This document shows positions 10,823 to 25,275 of a stretch of 64,000 bases of DNA, piece after piece. Source of the DNA: Ephemerocybe angulata (taxonomy: Eukaryota; Basidiomycota; Agaricomycetes; Agaricales; Psathyrellaceae); NCBI GenBank assembly GCA_013368325.1, contig JAACJK010000236.1:1-64000 (forward strand). Direction: 5' to 3'. Under the pieces are notes generated by a model, which saw only the letters and a list, made by a program, of their open reading frames with translations, searched no databases and was not told the DNA's origin. The stretch's first letter is position 1; each line of letters opens with the position of its first letter. Made by a program: the position numbers and the translations under genes.

Positions 10823-11179
10823 ATGGCTCAGACAGAGGAAGAGACGTCTTTCTTCGAAAGAGAACGCGACAGACTCGCGAAAGAGATCAACTCGGTGCGT
10901 GCCAGTCTCCCTCATGTCCCACACCACGCTTTGAACGCAAATCCTCTTGCTCAACGAAATCTTGAACAGGGCTTTGAGGATCTCCTTTCATCGTCCAACG
11001 TACTGAACAGAAAGCTTGAGGAAGTCCTTGGGATGACCAAAGAATACGATACCATCGCCTCGCTGTGGCATAGCTTTTACGAACTTATGCGGAACTCAGG
11101 CCAAGTCGATGGAGACGAAGAAGAGACGCCAGGTTTACCAGGAACAGGAGGCCATGTCGTAGCTACATCCGCGAAATGA
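10823..11179 (+). CDS. DAD1: DASH complex subunit Dad1
   Basis: An intronless 118-residue protein. The core (FERERDRL, then LEQGFEDLLSSSNVLNRKLE and EYDTIASLWHSF) matches the Dad1 family pattern of a helical segment that assembles into the DASH/Dam1 ring. That ring couples kinetochores to spindle microtubule plus ends in fungi. The C-terminal tail (from about residue 95) is acidic and then Gly/Thr-rich and is not part of the conserved core. The length is slightly above the ~90-100 residues usual for the family because of this tail. The gene converges with PKC1. Identification rests on motif recognition and is fairly secure because the helix pattern is continuous. Confidence 0.85.
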   Translation: MAQTEEETSFFERERDRLAKEINSVRASLPHVPHHALNANPLAQRNLEQGFEDLLSSSNVLNRKLEEVLGMTKEYDTIASLWHSFYELMRNSGQVDGDEEETPGLPGTGGHVVATSAK

Positions 11180-11504
11180 CAACGCTTACAACTTTGATTC
11201 GTTTCAGAAGAATTCCTTCCAGAGAGAGGAGAATATACATGCGGTATCAAGATACATAGAGTAAAGGGAGGCAAGAGGAAAAAGCAGGTCGTAAAGGCAT
11301 GGCGACAATCGGAGGGTGGTATTCTCGCTCGACAGTCGAATGGACGTACTGTATGCCGTGAACGCAACAAACAAAGGCGGGATCTACAACATAGAGACAT
11401 GAACGGTACGCGACTAATCTAACAATATGCAGGTAGGACTGCAGTAAACACGTGCAATGTTGTCAATCGTGTGTTCATTAGATATCTGCCCATGTTGCAA
11501 CCTA
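11180..11504. other. Convergent 3' intergenic region between DAD1 and PKC1
   Basis: About 325 bp between two stop codons on opposite strands. No coding or structural signal was recognised; it should contain both polyadenylation sites. Confidence 0.5.
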
Positions 11505-15484
<3,980 letters not shown>

Positions 15485-16471
15485 GGCTGGCTGTAGGACG
15501 GCGCAGACGCTGCTGGGCAGCGAGCAATGGAGAGGCAAGAGCACAGATAGACGGGTGATTTGATTTCCGTGACTGGCCCAAAGGGGCTGTGAACCATTTC
15601 CCGCATTCGCCTAGCTAAGCACTTAGCAGAAAATTCAGCTTTCACATCCTCCATGATCATCTCCAAGGCCAGGCTTCAGGCGGTGTCTGACCATTTCTCC
15701 CTTGTGGTCCACGCTCGTCATTGTTTCAGCTCTCCGGATGGAGCTCAGCGCGTCGTATCGCGCATACCTCCAGGGATAGACGTTTACGCCGCACAGACCC
15801 TCTTTCTACGACTTTCTGGTGTCGTCAACGACGAGAAGGTCTCTGCTCAGCAATTGGCAACTTCTCAGCTCTCTAGACATCTTCTTGATTACTTCCAAAC
15901 GGCAACACACTATCTGCGACCGAGTAAAGATATTCTGGACTGACATAAATCTATCTCAGAACGCAGAAGAGCTTGTTCTGGAGGCGGTGGGAGAACTCTC
16001 CGTTGACGAGACACAGCAGACCGTTACATGTCAGCCCTCCGTACGACATGTGCCAGTTCCTCCTCATCTGACTGCACGCTCTAGTTTCAATCACCCCCCA
16101 GTATGCTGCGCGGAACCCGCGTCACTCAGCCCCTCGCCTGGAGCTATGCGGTGTCGACTTGCTGTTTTCGTGGAAAGCACCTCTTCAAGGCGAAGAAGCA
16201 GGCCCATTCTCCATGCACTGTCCCTTGCCTTACATGTCCACATTAAATGTCGTAACTTCGCGTTTCGTGGCTTTGCTAATAAGGTTGGTGCCGTTTCTTC
16301 ACGCATCGCGCACAACTCATATACGTAGACGCTATCCCCTTGTGTTTGGATCCTGGTGCAAGGTATTGACATTGGTTGGTGAGGCGTTCTCGAAACCTTG
16401 ATGACCTCGTCTAGCAATTGGCTGCAGAAAACCCTTTTTTCCTTTCGATAGAGAAGTCGATTTACGCAATC
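15485..16471. promoter_or_regulatory. Divergent upstream region of PKC1 and an unknown gene
   Basis: Nearly 1 kb separates two outward-reading genes. Several open frames exist on both strands but none has recognisable composition, clean splice chains or homology I can name. I treat the region as promoters and 5' leaders. A small gene near 15660-16330 cannot be excluded. Confidence 0.4.
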
Positions 16472-17613
16472 ATGAAGCGCTCGCCCAATCGTTCTTTCCG
16501 AAAGCGTTCACGCTCTCTTCTGAAGGTACCTTTTCAGTTGCCACCGTGAACTTCTCAACTCACTTCTCAAGGTCATTCGCGGGAATGCAACGGAAGCTTT
16601 CGAAGGCTTGGGAGAGGGGCTTAGAGCTTTGGACGTGGCGCCTCCTGAAGATTTGACTTTTACCAGCGAGGAGGCGTTTTCGTTTGCGATGGGGAACGTT
16701 TATAGGCTTGGGCTGAAGAGGAAGGCATTCAAGGTATGCACACAAAGGCAATACCTTCCAAGCTAACGTTTTGTAGGGTATCTCTCGAGTGGGAGGTGAT
16801 AACATTGGCTCAGAGGAGCATATACTCCATGACCACTATGTTGGCGAAGAAATAAAGAGGCCCTGCGAGATTGATAATTGCCCAAGCCCTCTTGACGACA
16901 TTTTTGCGCTTCTCTCTACAGAAGAGGCTTCTCATACGGACTCAGGTTCGTGCTAGTGCAATGTAAATTAGGTGTGCTATACCAACGAAACACCAGAATC
17001 TAGCGACTTTGACTGGACAAACCTCGACCATCCTTCACCAAAAGCTCCTTTCCGAAAAGTGGAAGGCCTCCTTCAGGACCTATTTCAGCAGCTCAGCCCC
17101 AGTAGAAGCGGTTCAAGAGACGCTTGTGAATCCCCCCCTCTTTTGGTTCTGTCACTATCACATGGCCCGGACTCAGCCACTAGACTTCCTATGGTGCCTA
17201 CAACTCCCACCTGTATACCAGAATCTGCCCACAGCTTCTTGGATTTCGAAGATACCGAAGACTTGGATACAGCTCCGTCGACCGATGCCGCGCCCGTTTT
17301 AGACCTTTCTCCGGTTTCTGGCCCTGGTTTAGGCCGGAGCTCTAGGCGGCGCAGCTTTGACCAGCTCACATGGGATGACGATCAATGGAACATGGACCTC
17401 TCTCAGCCGGGAATGCCTTCTGGCGGAAGCAAGAACGACTTCCTCTTGGACGATTCAGACGGATTCGAAGAAAGCGTCGAGGAGGAAGACCTGGTTCTTG
17501 GTCATGCGCTGGGCGTATCTCTGGAGGAAGGCGCGGACCTTGGAGCTCTTGAAAGCGGATTTGATATGGGTGAGGAGTCAACCCTGGAGTGTATAGAAAT
17601 GGCTTTCGATTGA
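16472..17613 (+). CDS. Acidic hypothetical protein, 333 residues
   Basis: Four exons with consistent phase: 16472..16525, 16572..16733, 16777..16945 and 16997..17613. The N-terminus is very basic (KRSPNRSFRKRSRSLLK), a likely nuclear signal. A short conserved-looking part follows (about residues 19-75, ending GNVYRLGLKRKAF). The remainder is Ser/Asp/Glu-rich, with SRRRSFDQLTWDDDQW and strongly acidic segments such as SVEEEDLVLG toward the end. This composition would suit a transcriptional co-regulator, but that is inference; no domain was recognised. The stop at 17611-17613 is in a unique frame and codon usage resembles the neighbouring genes. Confidence 0.7.
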
Positions 17614-18006
17614 TATGGGCAATATATTATTCCACATGGACTCGAGCGAGCAAGAGGGGTTTCTACTATTCAGTGCTTGGATCTCGAGACAACCTGAAGG
17701 CCCAAACGGTTGCTTTGACAGTGCGAATATGATCTATCTTACGATACGAAGGACACAGGTAACAGATGCGAGAGCCTCGACAGAGACTCGGTGCAGAGCG
17801 CTGAGTCCGAGTCCCTATCAGCGGCGATGATGTCAGTCAGGGATTGAAAGTCCGCCAAGCTCCGCGTTACACACAAGGCATTAATTGGAAACACAGCGGT
17901 TTCAAGCTTAACACCATCGTCAAGCTTTGCCCTTCACCCTCACCATCCGAGATATCTGAGCTTTACCCTGTATCGTCGTTGTTGCGTTTGTTTCTGAGGC
18001 TCCAAG
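17614..18006. other. Intergenic region upstream of IGO1
   Basis: About 390 bp between two plus-strand genes with no additional gene seen. It should contain the promoter and leader of IGO1. Confidence 0.5.
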
Positions 18007-18695
18007 ATGCATCCTGCTCAGCGAAACAAGATCGATATCAGCGTATGTCTTCATGTCTTCCACAACCACCGTCGATCGATATTCACCTCGTTCTGCAGAA
18101 ACTCAACCCCCAGGAGCAGCAACTTTTCTCCAAGTATGGCAAGCTCCCCACGCACAAGAATGTCCTCATGAAGATGCAGAAGGTCCGCTCATGTTTCCCA
18201 TTACGCATCGGGCACAAGACTAATCCCTAGAGTGACTTTAGGATCGAAAGTATTTCGATTCTGGTGATTATGCCCTTTCGAAGGCTGGAAAAGCTCCTCA
18301 AACCTCTGTTGGAACTGCCATTCCCAATCCCGAGAAGTGCGTATAGTTGCGAGGTCGCCCCGGCGCATCTACTGACTCAGCGTCGCCCTGGTAGTATCCC
18401 TCACGCATCGACCCCAACCGGCAACGGTCATAACAACGGACACCCCACACTCTCTATTTCCCCAACCAACTCCATCAGCCCCATCCTCCAGAAGGAGAGT
18501 GGCCTAGCCACAGACGAGAACACCACACCCCCCGTCGATGGCCCTGAATCAGCAATCCCCATTCTCAACGAGGCCACCATCTCCGCTGAAACCACCACCG
18601 AAACCACCACCGACGAAACCACTGAGCCCGTAGCTTCAATAGCTGAGGCGGTCAGTATCACAGAAACGACTGTCGTCGACAAGTCTCCGGAGTAA
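18007..18695 (+). CDS. IGO1: Endosulfine/ARPP-19 family PP2A inhibitor (Igo)
   Basis: Four exons, 18007..18042, 18099..18182, 18242..18336 and 18395..18695, encode 171 residues. The endosulfine core is clear: KLNPQEQQLFSKYGKLP, then KYFDSGDYAL with the invariant Ser47 in FDSGDY. In yeast and animals that serine is phosphorylated by the Greatwall/Rim15 kinase, which turns the protein into a PP2A-B55 inhibitor controlling mitotic entry or quiescence. The C-terminal tail (from about residue 75) is low-complexity and Thr/Glu-rich (TTETTTDETTEP) and is lineage-specific. Many Agaricomycetes have a single such gene. The assignment is secure because the phosphosite motif is exact. Confidence 0.93.
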
Positions 18696-19838
18696 GCGGG
18701 CCAAACACCTTAGCGCCCGGAAACTTTCTACTGCGAGGCTAATAGACGCAGCCGTTGGTGGAGCGAAGTGTTATTATTGGTTTCCATTCCTGTCAACCAG
18801 AAAATCCATAATTTAGGCGTGGTGGTTACGACGGAAGGAGGGAGGCCGGCGCTGAATGATGCATGTGCAGTCGCGATGACTATGGCTACCCACACCATCC
18901 TATCTTTTCCATTGTGAAACAGCCAGCCATGCCGCTACCACTTCTCACTAGGATTTCTTCATTTCGCATTTCGGAATTTCTGCACCTTGTATTACCAGCT
19001 ATATTTCTTGATCCTCAAGATCCGCACATAGCAAACGGCCCCTTTTGTGATCTACGCGATAGGTAGTGCGTTGTACTTCGTAGGTTACTGAGACACCCCA
19101 TACTATGAAGTTCTCCTCTTCGACGCCCTGGTTCTGGAATCCGCGCAAGCCCAGGATGGTCCGCTGGACGCACAGCCTTGGGTCTGAGTGAGGCGATAGA
19201 GGACCCTGGTATACCCCCCAAAAGGTTCGATCCGGATGCGGACGGAAATCGGCCTAATTTGACCCTCCATGTCTAATTTTTATGCGTACAGATGTGGCGA
19301 AATTTTGGCCGAGGTCCGATTATTTGTCCGTACATAGTTGCCTTGGTGGGTAGAAAGTCCAATTCTCATGCGGACGGGACTGCAAATTGGAGGATGGACG
19401 GAGCGCGCTGAAGGGGCTGAGTGAACGAACTGTCTAAGATGCCTCGTCTCGTCTATTTGGCTCCTTTAAATATTCAACCACAGAAGGTAAGAGCACTTTA
19501 AAGTGGGTGAACTCGGCTTTCCCCAAAAATCTACATACCTTCTCGCAAAACGATGTCTCATCCGTATGCGGACGGAAACAGGCCAAGAAATGAGCAGCCG
19601 ATCCAGATGCTGACGGTATTTGACCAAAAATGGAGGTGCAGATTTTGGCGAAAATGGAGGTTTGGGATCGAACCTTTTGGGGGATATACCAGGGTCCTGG
19701 CGATAGGGGCGAGGGGGACCTCGTTAGGGCGAGACACGATGCACGTGCTGTGACAGGCAGCACCGTGACATGCGCGTCGCGCTCAGATGTCACGCTCTAC
19801 GGTACTACCCGCGTTCTTCGCTAACCACGACGCGCCGA
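18696..19838. other. Intergenic region containing a MITE
   Basis: The gap between IGO1 and POL12. Apart from the 499-bp element at 19200-19698 I see no gene. The motif ATGCGGACGG recurs inside the element (near 19236, 19370 and 19567). Confidence 0.6.
19200..19698. mobile_element. Non-autonomous DNA transposon (MITE), 34-bp TIRs, 8-bp target duplication
   Basis: A left terminal inverted repeat at 19200-19233 (begins AGGACCCTGGTATA) matches the reverse complement of 19665-19698 at 33 of 34 positions. The element is flanked on both sides by the perfect direct repeat GGCGATAG (19192-19199 and 19699-19706). The 8-bp duplication points to a hAT-like or another 8-bp-duplicating superfamily. The 499-bp interior has no transposase, so mobility would depend on an enzyme supplied elsewhere. 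It lies about 130 bp upstream of the POL12 start. Confidence 0.92.
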
Positions 19839-22206
19839 ATGGATTCCAAGCTCAGAGACGAACTTGAAGCTATACTCCAGCAGACTCTGCCGCTGGAGGA
19901 TGTGGTACTTACAGAATGTACGTCTGTACACTCTTTCTTAACCAGCTAGGACTCAATGTGCGCCAGGCGTATCGATATGCAACATCTACCACATCACACC
20001 GACCGACCTCAAGTACAAGCTCGAGGCCATGAACTACAAGGCGTCTAACACCGGTACCGAGATTATGCCCATCACTATCGAGACCCTGAACGCGTTCAAG
20101 GCGCAGACGCAGCGCAACATGGCGCGGGAGACGACGAAGAAGGCACAGCTGAAGGCGAGGGGAGGGGCGACGACGGCGAATGTCAACCGGGCGAGGCTTC
20201 CGGCGCAGCTCATGAACCAGGGGAGGGCGATGGATGTCGATGCGGGGCCGTCTGGGAGCTTGACGGCGGCTACCCCGGTGAAGAAGGAGCCTGTTGCGAT
20301 TACGCTTAACCTTGCACCGAGCCATGTAGTTTTCCAGGGCGCGAAGATGGATGCGGAGTCAAAGAAGAGGCGTGGATGTGAGTACTGAGCGCAATTGATC
20401 TGTTGTGGAAACTGAAGCCTTCCTGCTAGACCGGTATATGTATGAGAAGATCTCGGAACGGAGTGAAGGTCAGTTCCTTTGCATTACCACCTAAGATGCG
20501 CTCCTCATACCCTTGCCTGTAGTTTTGGACCAAACCATTGACGACTTTGCCGATCTCATCAAGGACCAATTCGATATCGAGGAGCTAGCAGACCCTTCAG
20601 CTGGCACAGACGTGAGCTTTACTCGTTTGCTTTCCCCCAGTCCCTCGGGCTGATCACCCCGTTTGTAGGAAGAAGTCACAATCGTCGGTCGGATATGGCA
20701 AGACCCAGACGTCTCGTCGAACTCAAAATTGACCGAAGGGTCTCTATGGATCGAGTCCTCGCGTATGCTGTCATCTGGCGCCCGCGTACCCCTCCGCCTC
20801 GACTCCGCAATCAAAGTCAAAGGCGTCGTTTCAGGCTCAGGTGGCTATGGGCTCTTCCCAGGACAGATTGTAGCGCTTCAAGGAAGGAATGGAGGCGGAG
20901 GCTACTTCCATGCGTCTGCTATCTTGGCTGTACGTTCTTGTTTTCGAATTATATATGCGTCCCGCATGCCGACGTGACTGCGACAGATTCCGCCACTGAA
21001 GCCTTCACCGACGGCACAGGGCGTTCGCGATCCCAAAGCCGACCCTTCGATTGGAGAGAAAGATTCGACAGTGTGCATTCTTTCTGGCCCCTACACGCCA
21101 GACTCCGACCTGCTCTTTAAACCGTGGAGAGCGTTCCTCAAAACTGCAATCGAAGCACCAGAGGCGAAGAAACCGCACGTTTTGATCCTGGTATGTCTGC
21201 ACAAGGCTAATATATCCCGAATTCAAATGCATGTGTGGTAGATCGGACCCTTCATCGACATCTCCCATCCGAAGATCCAGAACGGCGAAACGGACGCCTC
21301 GCCTTCAAGTATCTTCCGTGCGCGCTTCCTCGACCCCCTCCGCAAGTTCCTCCAAGGATCTCCGAGCAGCATCGTCGTGCTCGTCCCCAGTGTGCGCGAT
21401 ATTCTCAGTCGCCACTGCGTCTTCCCCCAATCCGAGTTCGAAGCCGAGTTGACCGATTCACATCCTGTAGGTAATCCCTGGAGCTTATGATGCAGCTGTA
21501 CTGACAGTTACCTGCAGCGCATATTCCTGCAACCCAACCCAGCGCGGTTCACGATCGACGACATCTCGTTCGGTGTAACAAGCGTAGACGTGCTCTTCCA
21601 CCTGCGAAAAGAGGAGTACTTCAAGCGAGGTGTGGAACTGGCGCCCATCCCCGCTACCCCAGGCGAAGTGCCGTCAGACACGATGGCGAACCTCTGTAGA
21701 CATATGCTTAACCAGCGAAGGTAAGCTTTCTCCTTGACTGCTTTCGCGGTGGAGCAAGGCTGACTTGAAATTGTCGCTGTATTCACAGTTTCTACCCTGT
21801 CTTCCCCGTCCCGCTAGACCTGTGCCACGATGTTAACTTGGACGTGAGCCATCTCGACGAAGCGCGCATGATCGACGATGGGGACGTGGACTATGCGCCG
21901 GACGTACTCATCGTGCCGAGTCGACTGAAAAAGTTTGAAAAAGTATGTTTGGAAAATTCGAACCTTCGTTCTGCCAACCCTCTGACCTTCATTGTTCAAA
22001 AGGTTGTTAGCAGCACTCTCGCGATCAACCCTTCCTTCCTGTCGAAAAGCTCATACGCAGTGCTGAACATCGCCAAGCGGACTGAGTCGTCTACTCTTAG
22101 AGAACGGCTGCAAGCAGAGTTGGTCACCCTCGACTTACCCGCTGCTCCAGCACCAGCGCCAACAGCCGCGCCCCCGCCCGCTCCCAAGCCTGAGCAATCA
22201 GCTTGA
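19839..22206 (+). CDS. POL12: DNA polymerase alpha subunit B
   Basis: Ten exons (19839..19917, 19967..20377, 20430..20468, 20523..20611, 20669..20929, 20987..21190, 21242..21466, 21518..21720, 21789..21942, 22003..22206) encode 622 residues, normal for the family. It is the non-catalytic B subunit of the polymerase alpha-primase complex that primes replication. Features: an N-terminal helical part, a linker with YRYMYEKISERSE, the OB-fold region (EEVTIVGRIWQD, GSGGYGLFPGQIVALQG), and the inactive phosphoesterase-like domain with LSGPYTPDSDLLF, GPFIDISHPKI and SHPRIFLQPNP. The ending SDVS...AAPAPAPTAAPPPAPK is a low-complexity extension. The last intron is a multiple of three without stops, so retention would add 20 residues. 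The gene converges with ZNG1 (108 bp between stops). Confidence 0.93.
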
Positions 22207-22314
22207 GCACCTGAAAGCTTTCATCTGCTAAACATTTACTGCATTGCTGTCGACCCACTTACTACTTACATTGATATGTTACAATTTCACATATTCCGTT
22301 ACTCAAGACCCGGC

Positions 22315-23841
22315 TCATTGAGTGAGGACCTTCTCCAAGCTACGTCGCACAGGCTCGTCCAAGCCTTTGCCAATAAGCACGATCTTGCCAATATCAGGAA
22401 TCCCAAGCGACTGCGCGGCGTCTAATTCGCTGATCTCGTAGATATTGCGTACTGCTTGCAGCACATGGTGCACACCATCCTCCGTTGTGAAAGCGCCTTT
22501 GCATCGCAGTACGTTCAGCTCCGCTGGCGAGCCGGAAGTCGCGGTCTGCTCGGGGATATGGTTGTCCCAGAGGACGTCTCGCAGCCAGGCATCGAGGCTG
22601 TTGAGCTGGGCCTTCGTGAGGACGGGGCAGGAGACTTGGAGGCTTGAGATACCGCGCAGCTCGTAGTGCGTGGACTTGACGGGGCCGTCTGTGGGGTGGT
22701 CGCAGTCGGCGGTGTGGATGTGCGAGGCGTTGGTTGTTGATGAGGTTTCATGTAGTTCGGGGGGTTTGGCGTATGCGTTGAGGTCGAGGATGTGGTGGAG
22801 TTCAATCTCGCCTTTGACTGTGCGGTGGATGGGGGAGATGGGGTTTATACGTTTGATCAGGGCTTCGGTGCTGGATAATTGGTCCGCTGTGACGAGATCG
22901 ACTTTGTTTAGGACTATGACGTCGGAGCCTGCGATTTGCCTGGGGGTTTTTAGTGTTGCTATGAGAGATAGGAGGAGGGTGTGCACCTCAAACTTTCCCC
23001 GATACCCAGGCCGTCGGTGCCGTGCTCCTCTTCCATTTGCTACGCAGGGTGAGACGCATGGAAAGGGTGTATACGAGGTAAGACCGCGTACCTTTTGGCC
23101 GAATAGGGCGTCCACGACGCAGACTACACCATCCAGGGCAATGTCGCTCCCCAGGCCGGACGGGAACTCTTCGTTATGCCAGAACATGGACGCGATAGGA
23201 CCTGAGGAGCTGGTCAGTATCTTCGGCCATGCATGCGGGGCAGGTAGCGTACCTGGATCAGCCAGGCCCGTCGTCTCCAAGATGATGTAGTCGAAGGCTC
23301 CCTTCTTCTCCATCAGCTTTTCTATGGCTGCAATGCCCGAGTCCTTGATGCTGCAGCACAAGCACCCATTCGCGAGCTCCAAGAACTCTTCGGATCCCTC
23401 TGCATTGGGGTCGTCGGGTGAGGATATGTTGATGGCCTTGGCTGTGTGACTGGGTTAATCCTCGTTGTTTTTCATGCGTTTTTGAGTCGAACCTTCGATG
23501 TCCTAGAATTTGTTCAATGTGTTTGAGTTTCGAGAAGGAAGCAGACGCACTGCGGTGTCCCCAAACTCGTTCATAATAACTGCAATGCGGTATCCATGCT
23601 TTTCAGTGAGAATCCGCCTGCGATGTGCCGTCAGCACCAGCTTAACGCGAGAAAGTGGAGACTGACTTGAGGAGGGTAGACTTTCCGGCGCCCAGGAAAC
23701 CGCAGATGATGGTGAGCGGCACCCGTTTGACCTCGGTGGCGACGTCGTCGTGCTCGATGAGCTCCCTGAAAATGGTCAGCGAGCGCGCAGATGGACGAGC
23801 AGGGCGGCCTACGGGATCTCGTCGTCAAAGTCGGCGGGCAT
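22315..23841 (-). CDS. ZNG1: COBW-domain GTPase (ZNG1-like zinc metallochaperone)
   Basis: Eight exons (23813..23841, 23667..23765, 23551..23617, 23493..23502, 23253..23441, 23092..23201, 22987..23039, 22315..22939) give 393 residues with phase preserved. The G3E-family GTPase signature is complete: P-loop GFLGAGKST, the metal-binding ELANGCLCCS, ETTGLADPG, NKVD, and a C-terminal COBW domain. A His-containing stretch (NASHIHTADCDH) may bind metal. ZNG1 proteins hand zinc to methionine aminopeptidase 1 in eukaryotes; that role is taken from the family. The fourth exon is only 10 nt (GACATCGAAG), yet it restores the DIE-A junction needed between FGDTA and KAIN. The gene is divergent from the STYX-like gene over 141 bp. 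Confidence 0.9.
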
Positions 23842-23982
23842 GATGTCAGTCGAGAACAAGCCCAGGCACGAACGGCACGCGTCCTCATAGAGGTCCACGT
23901 GACAGTCATTTATTTCCAGCCCCGCGAGAGTTCGTTTCGTCTCTCCCGCCACCGTCGCCCTCCCTTCCCTGCAACACCCACA
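23842..23982. promoter_or_regulatory. Bidirectional promoter, ZNG1-like / STYX-like
   Basis: Only 141 bp separate the start codons of two divergent genes, so transcription of both must be initiated within it or inside the genes. I see no TATA box; the sequence is pyrimidine-rich toward the plus-strand gene. Confidence 0.6.
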
Positions 23983-25101
23983 ATGTCCGCGATGGAGGTC
24001 AATGTCGCCAGCCAGCCTCGCCTCACCGACGAGCAGCTCCGCACCGTCGTCCAGGGCCCAGGAGACGTTGAATGGAGGTCCGTAGTCCATCCCAGGCCAC
24101 ACGTCCTAACCCTGCCCGCGCGACGGAGCGCCCTTTCGCTGACCACCGCTCCATATGCAGGTACGAAATGCGCAGAGAGTGCCAGGAGATTCTCCCTGGG
24201 CTCTTCCTAGGTCCCTTTGTCGCCTCCAAGTCGCTCGAAACCCTGCAATCGCTCGGGATCACACATATGTGAGTGGGCGCACACACCTGGCCGCCATCTC
24301 CCCCTCACCTTTCGACGGGCGCATGCAGTACTGACGCGCCTCTTTCAGTGTGTGCATCCGAGATGCAAAGGAGGCCTTCTCCGTGAAGCCGCGTTTCCCT
24401 GGCACTTTCCAGTACATGACTCTCGACGTGGAGGACAACGAGGAGCAGAACCTCATTCGGCTCTTCCCCGGGTACGCCTCGTTCTCGACTCTCGCTGCCT
24501 CGCGCATGCTGACATACCCCCGCGTCCCAGTGCAAAGGACTTTATCAACACTGCTATTGCGAACGGCGGACGGGTGCTCGTCCATTGTAATGGTGTGGCA
24601 ATCCCCCCATTCTGACTCAAGAGGACTCTGTTGACTAAACATCTCTTTCAGGTGGAATCAGCCTGTCGCCATCGTTCGTGGTCATGTTTGTGATGCAATA
24701 CTACCAGCTTTCATGGGAGGATGCTCTGCACATGGTGCAGAACAGGCGTTATTGCATATCGCCTAATGGCGGTTTCCTGACCCAAATCAAGGTGCGCCGC
24801 CATCCACTAGTGTCTTTTGACCACGCTAATAGTGTGGCTTGTCTCTAGGAGTACGAAGCGATCTACAAAGCGAACATTGCTGTTGCCTCATACCCTCAAG
24901 CACACCGCCAAGCCTCGCGGCGCAAGCGAACAGACGACGATGATGAGGATGAGGAGAATCGGTGAGTCATGCCCCGGTTCCTTCCCATCCGCATACACCT
25001 AACAGCATTTCCTTCCCGCGTTCAGACTTGAGGATCGCAAGCGGCCACTTGTAAAGGAAGAGTCAGAAGACATGGACCCCAATGCCATGGAAATGTCCTA
25101 A
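23983..25101 (+). CDS. STYX-like dual-specificity pseudophosphatase
   Basis: Seven exons (23983..24077, 24161..24268, 24349..24471, 24531..24592, 24652..24791, 24849..24961, 25026..25101) encode 238 residues. Family marks: EMRRECQEILPGLFLGP, the active-site loop VLVHCNGGISLSPS, and downstream LHMVQNRRYCISPNGGF then EYEAIYKAN, which track animal STYX closely. In active dual-specificity phosphatases the loop reads HCX5R. Here Cys128 is kept but the arginine is Leu134, so phosphate binding should be lost. Mammalian STYX is dead through loss of the cysteine, so the fungal protein seems to have lost activity by a different substitution. STYX acts as a binding partner of MAP kinases and of an F-box protein; the function here is inferred. 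The tail is basic-acidic (RRKRTDDDDEDEE). Confidence 0.88.
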
Positions 25102-25275
25102 CTGCCGCCCTGTTCCCTCGTCTCCTTGTTGCATCATGATCCTTTCCATACCAGACTTATCTTTATAACGACTCGGGGTTTCACTTACTGTTTGCTGCTG
25201 GCTGTTCCGTTTGTGTTGTAACATGTTCTTCAAAACGGCGGTTATCTGATTATCCTCACATACCCTACGATATGC

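Noticed and set aside
15653..16328. Possible gene upstream of PKC1 (frames of 96 and 169 codons)
   Set aside because: No recognisable domain, no consistent exon chain, and overlapping frames on both strands; more likely promoter and leader.
19220..19235. tRNA B-box-like GGTTCGATCC in the MITE terminus, hinting at a SINE
   Set aside because: The match to the B-box is incomplete, no A-box is found at the right distance, and the inverted repeats plus 8-bp duplication indicate a DNA transposon.
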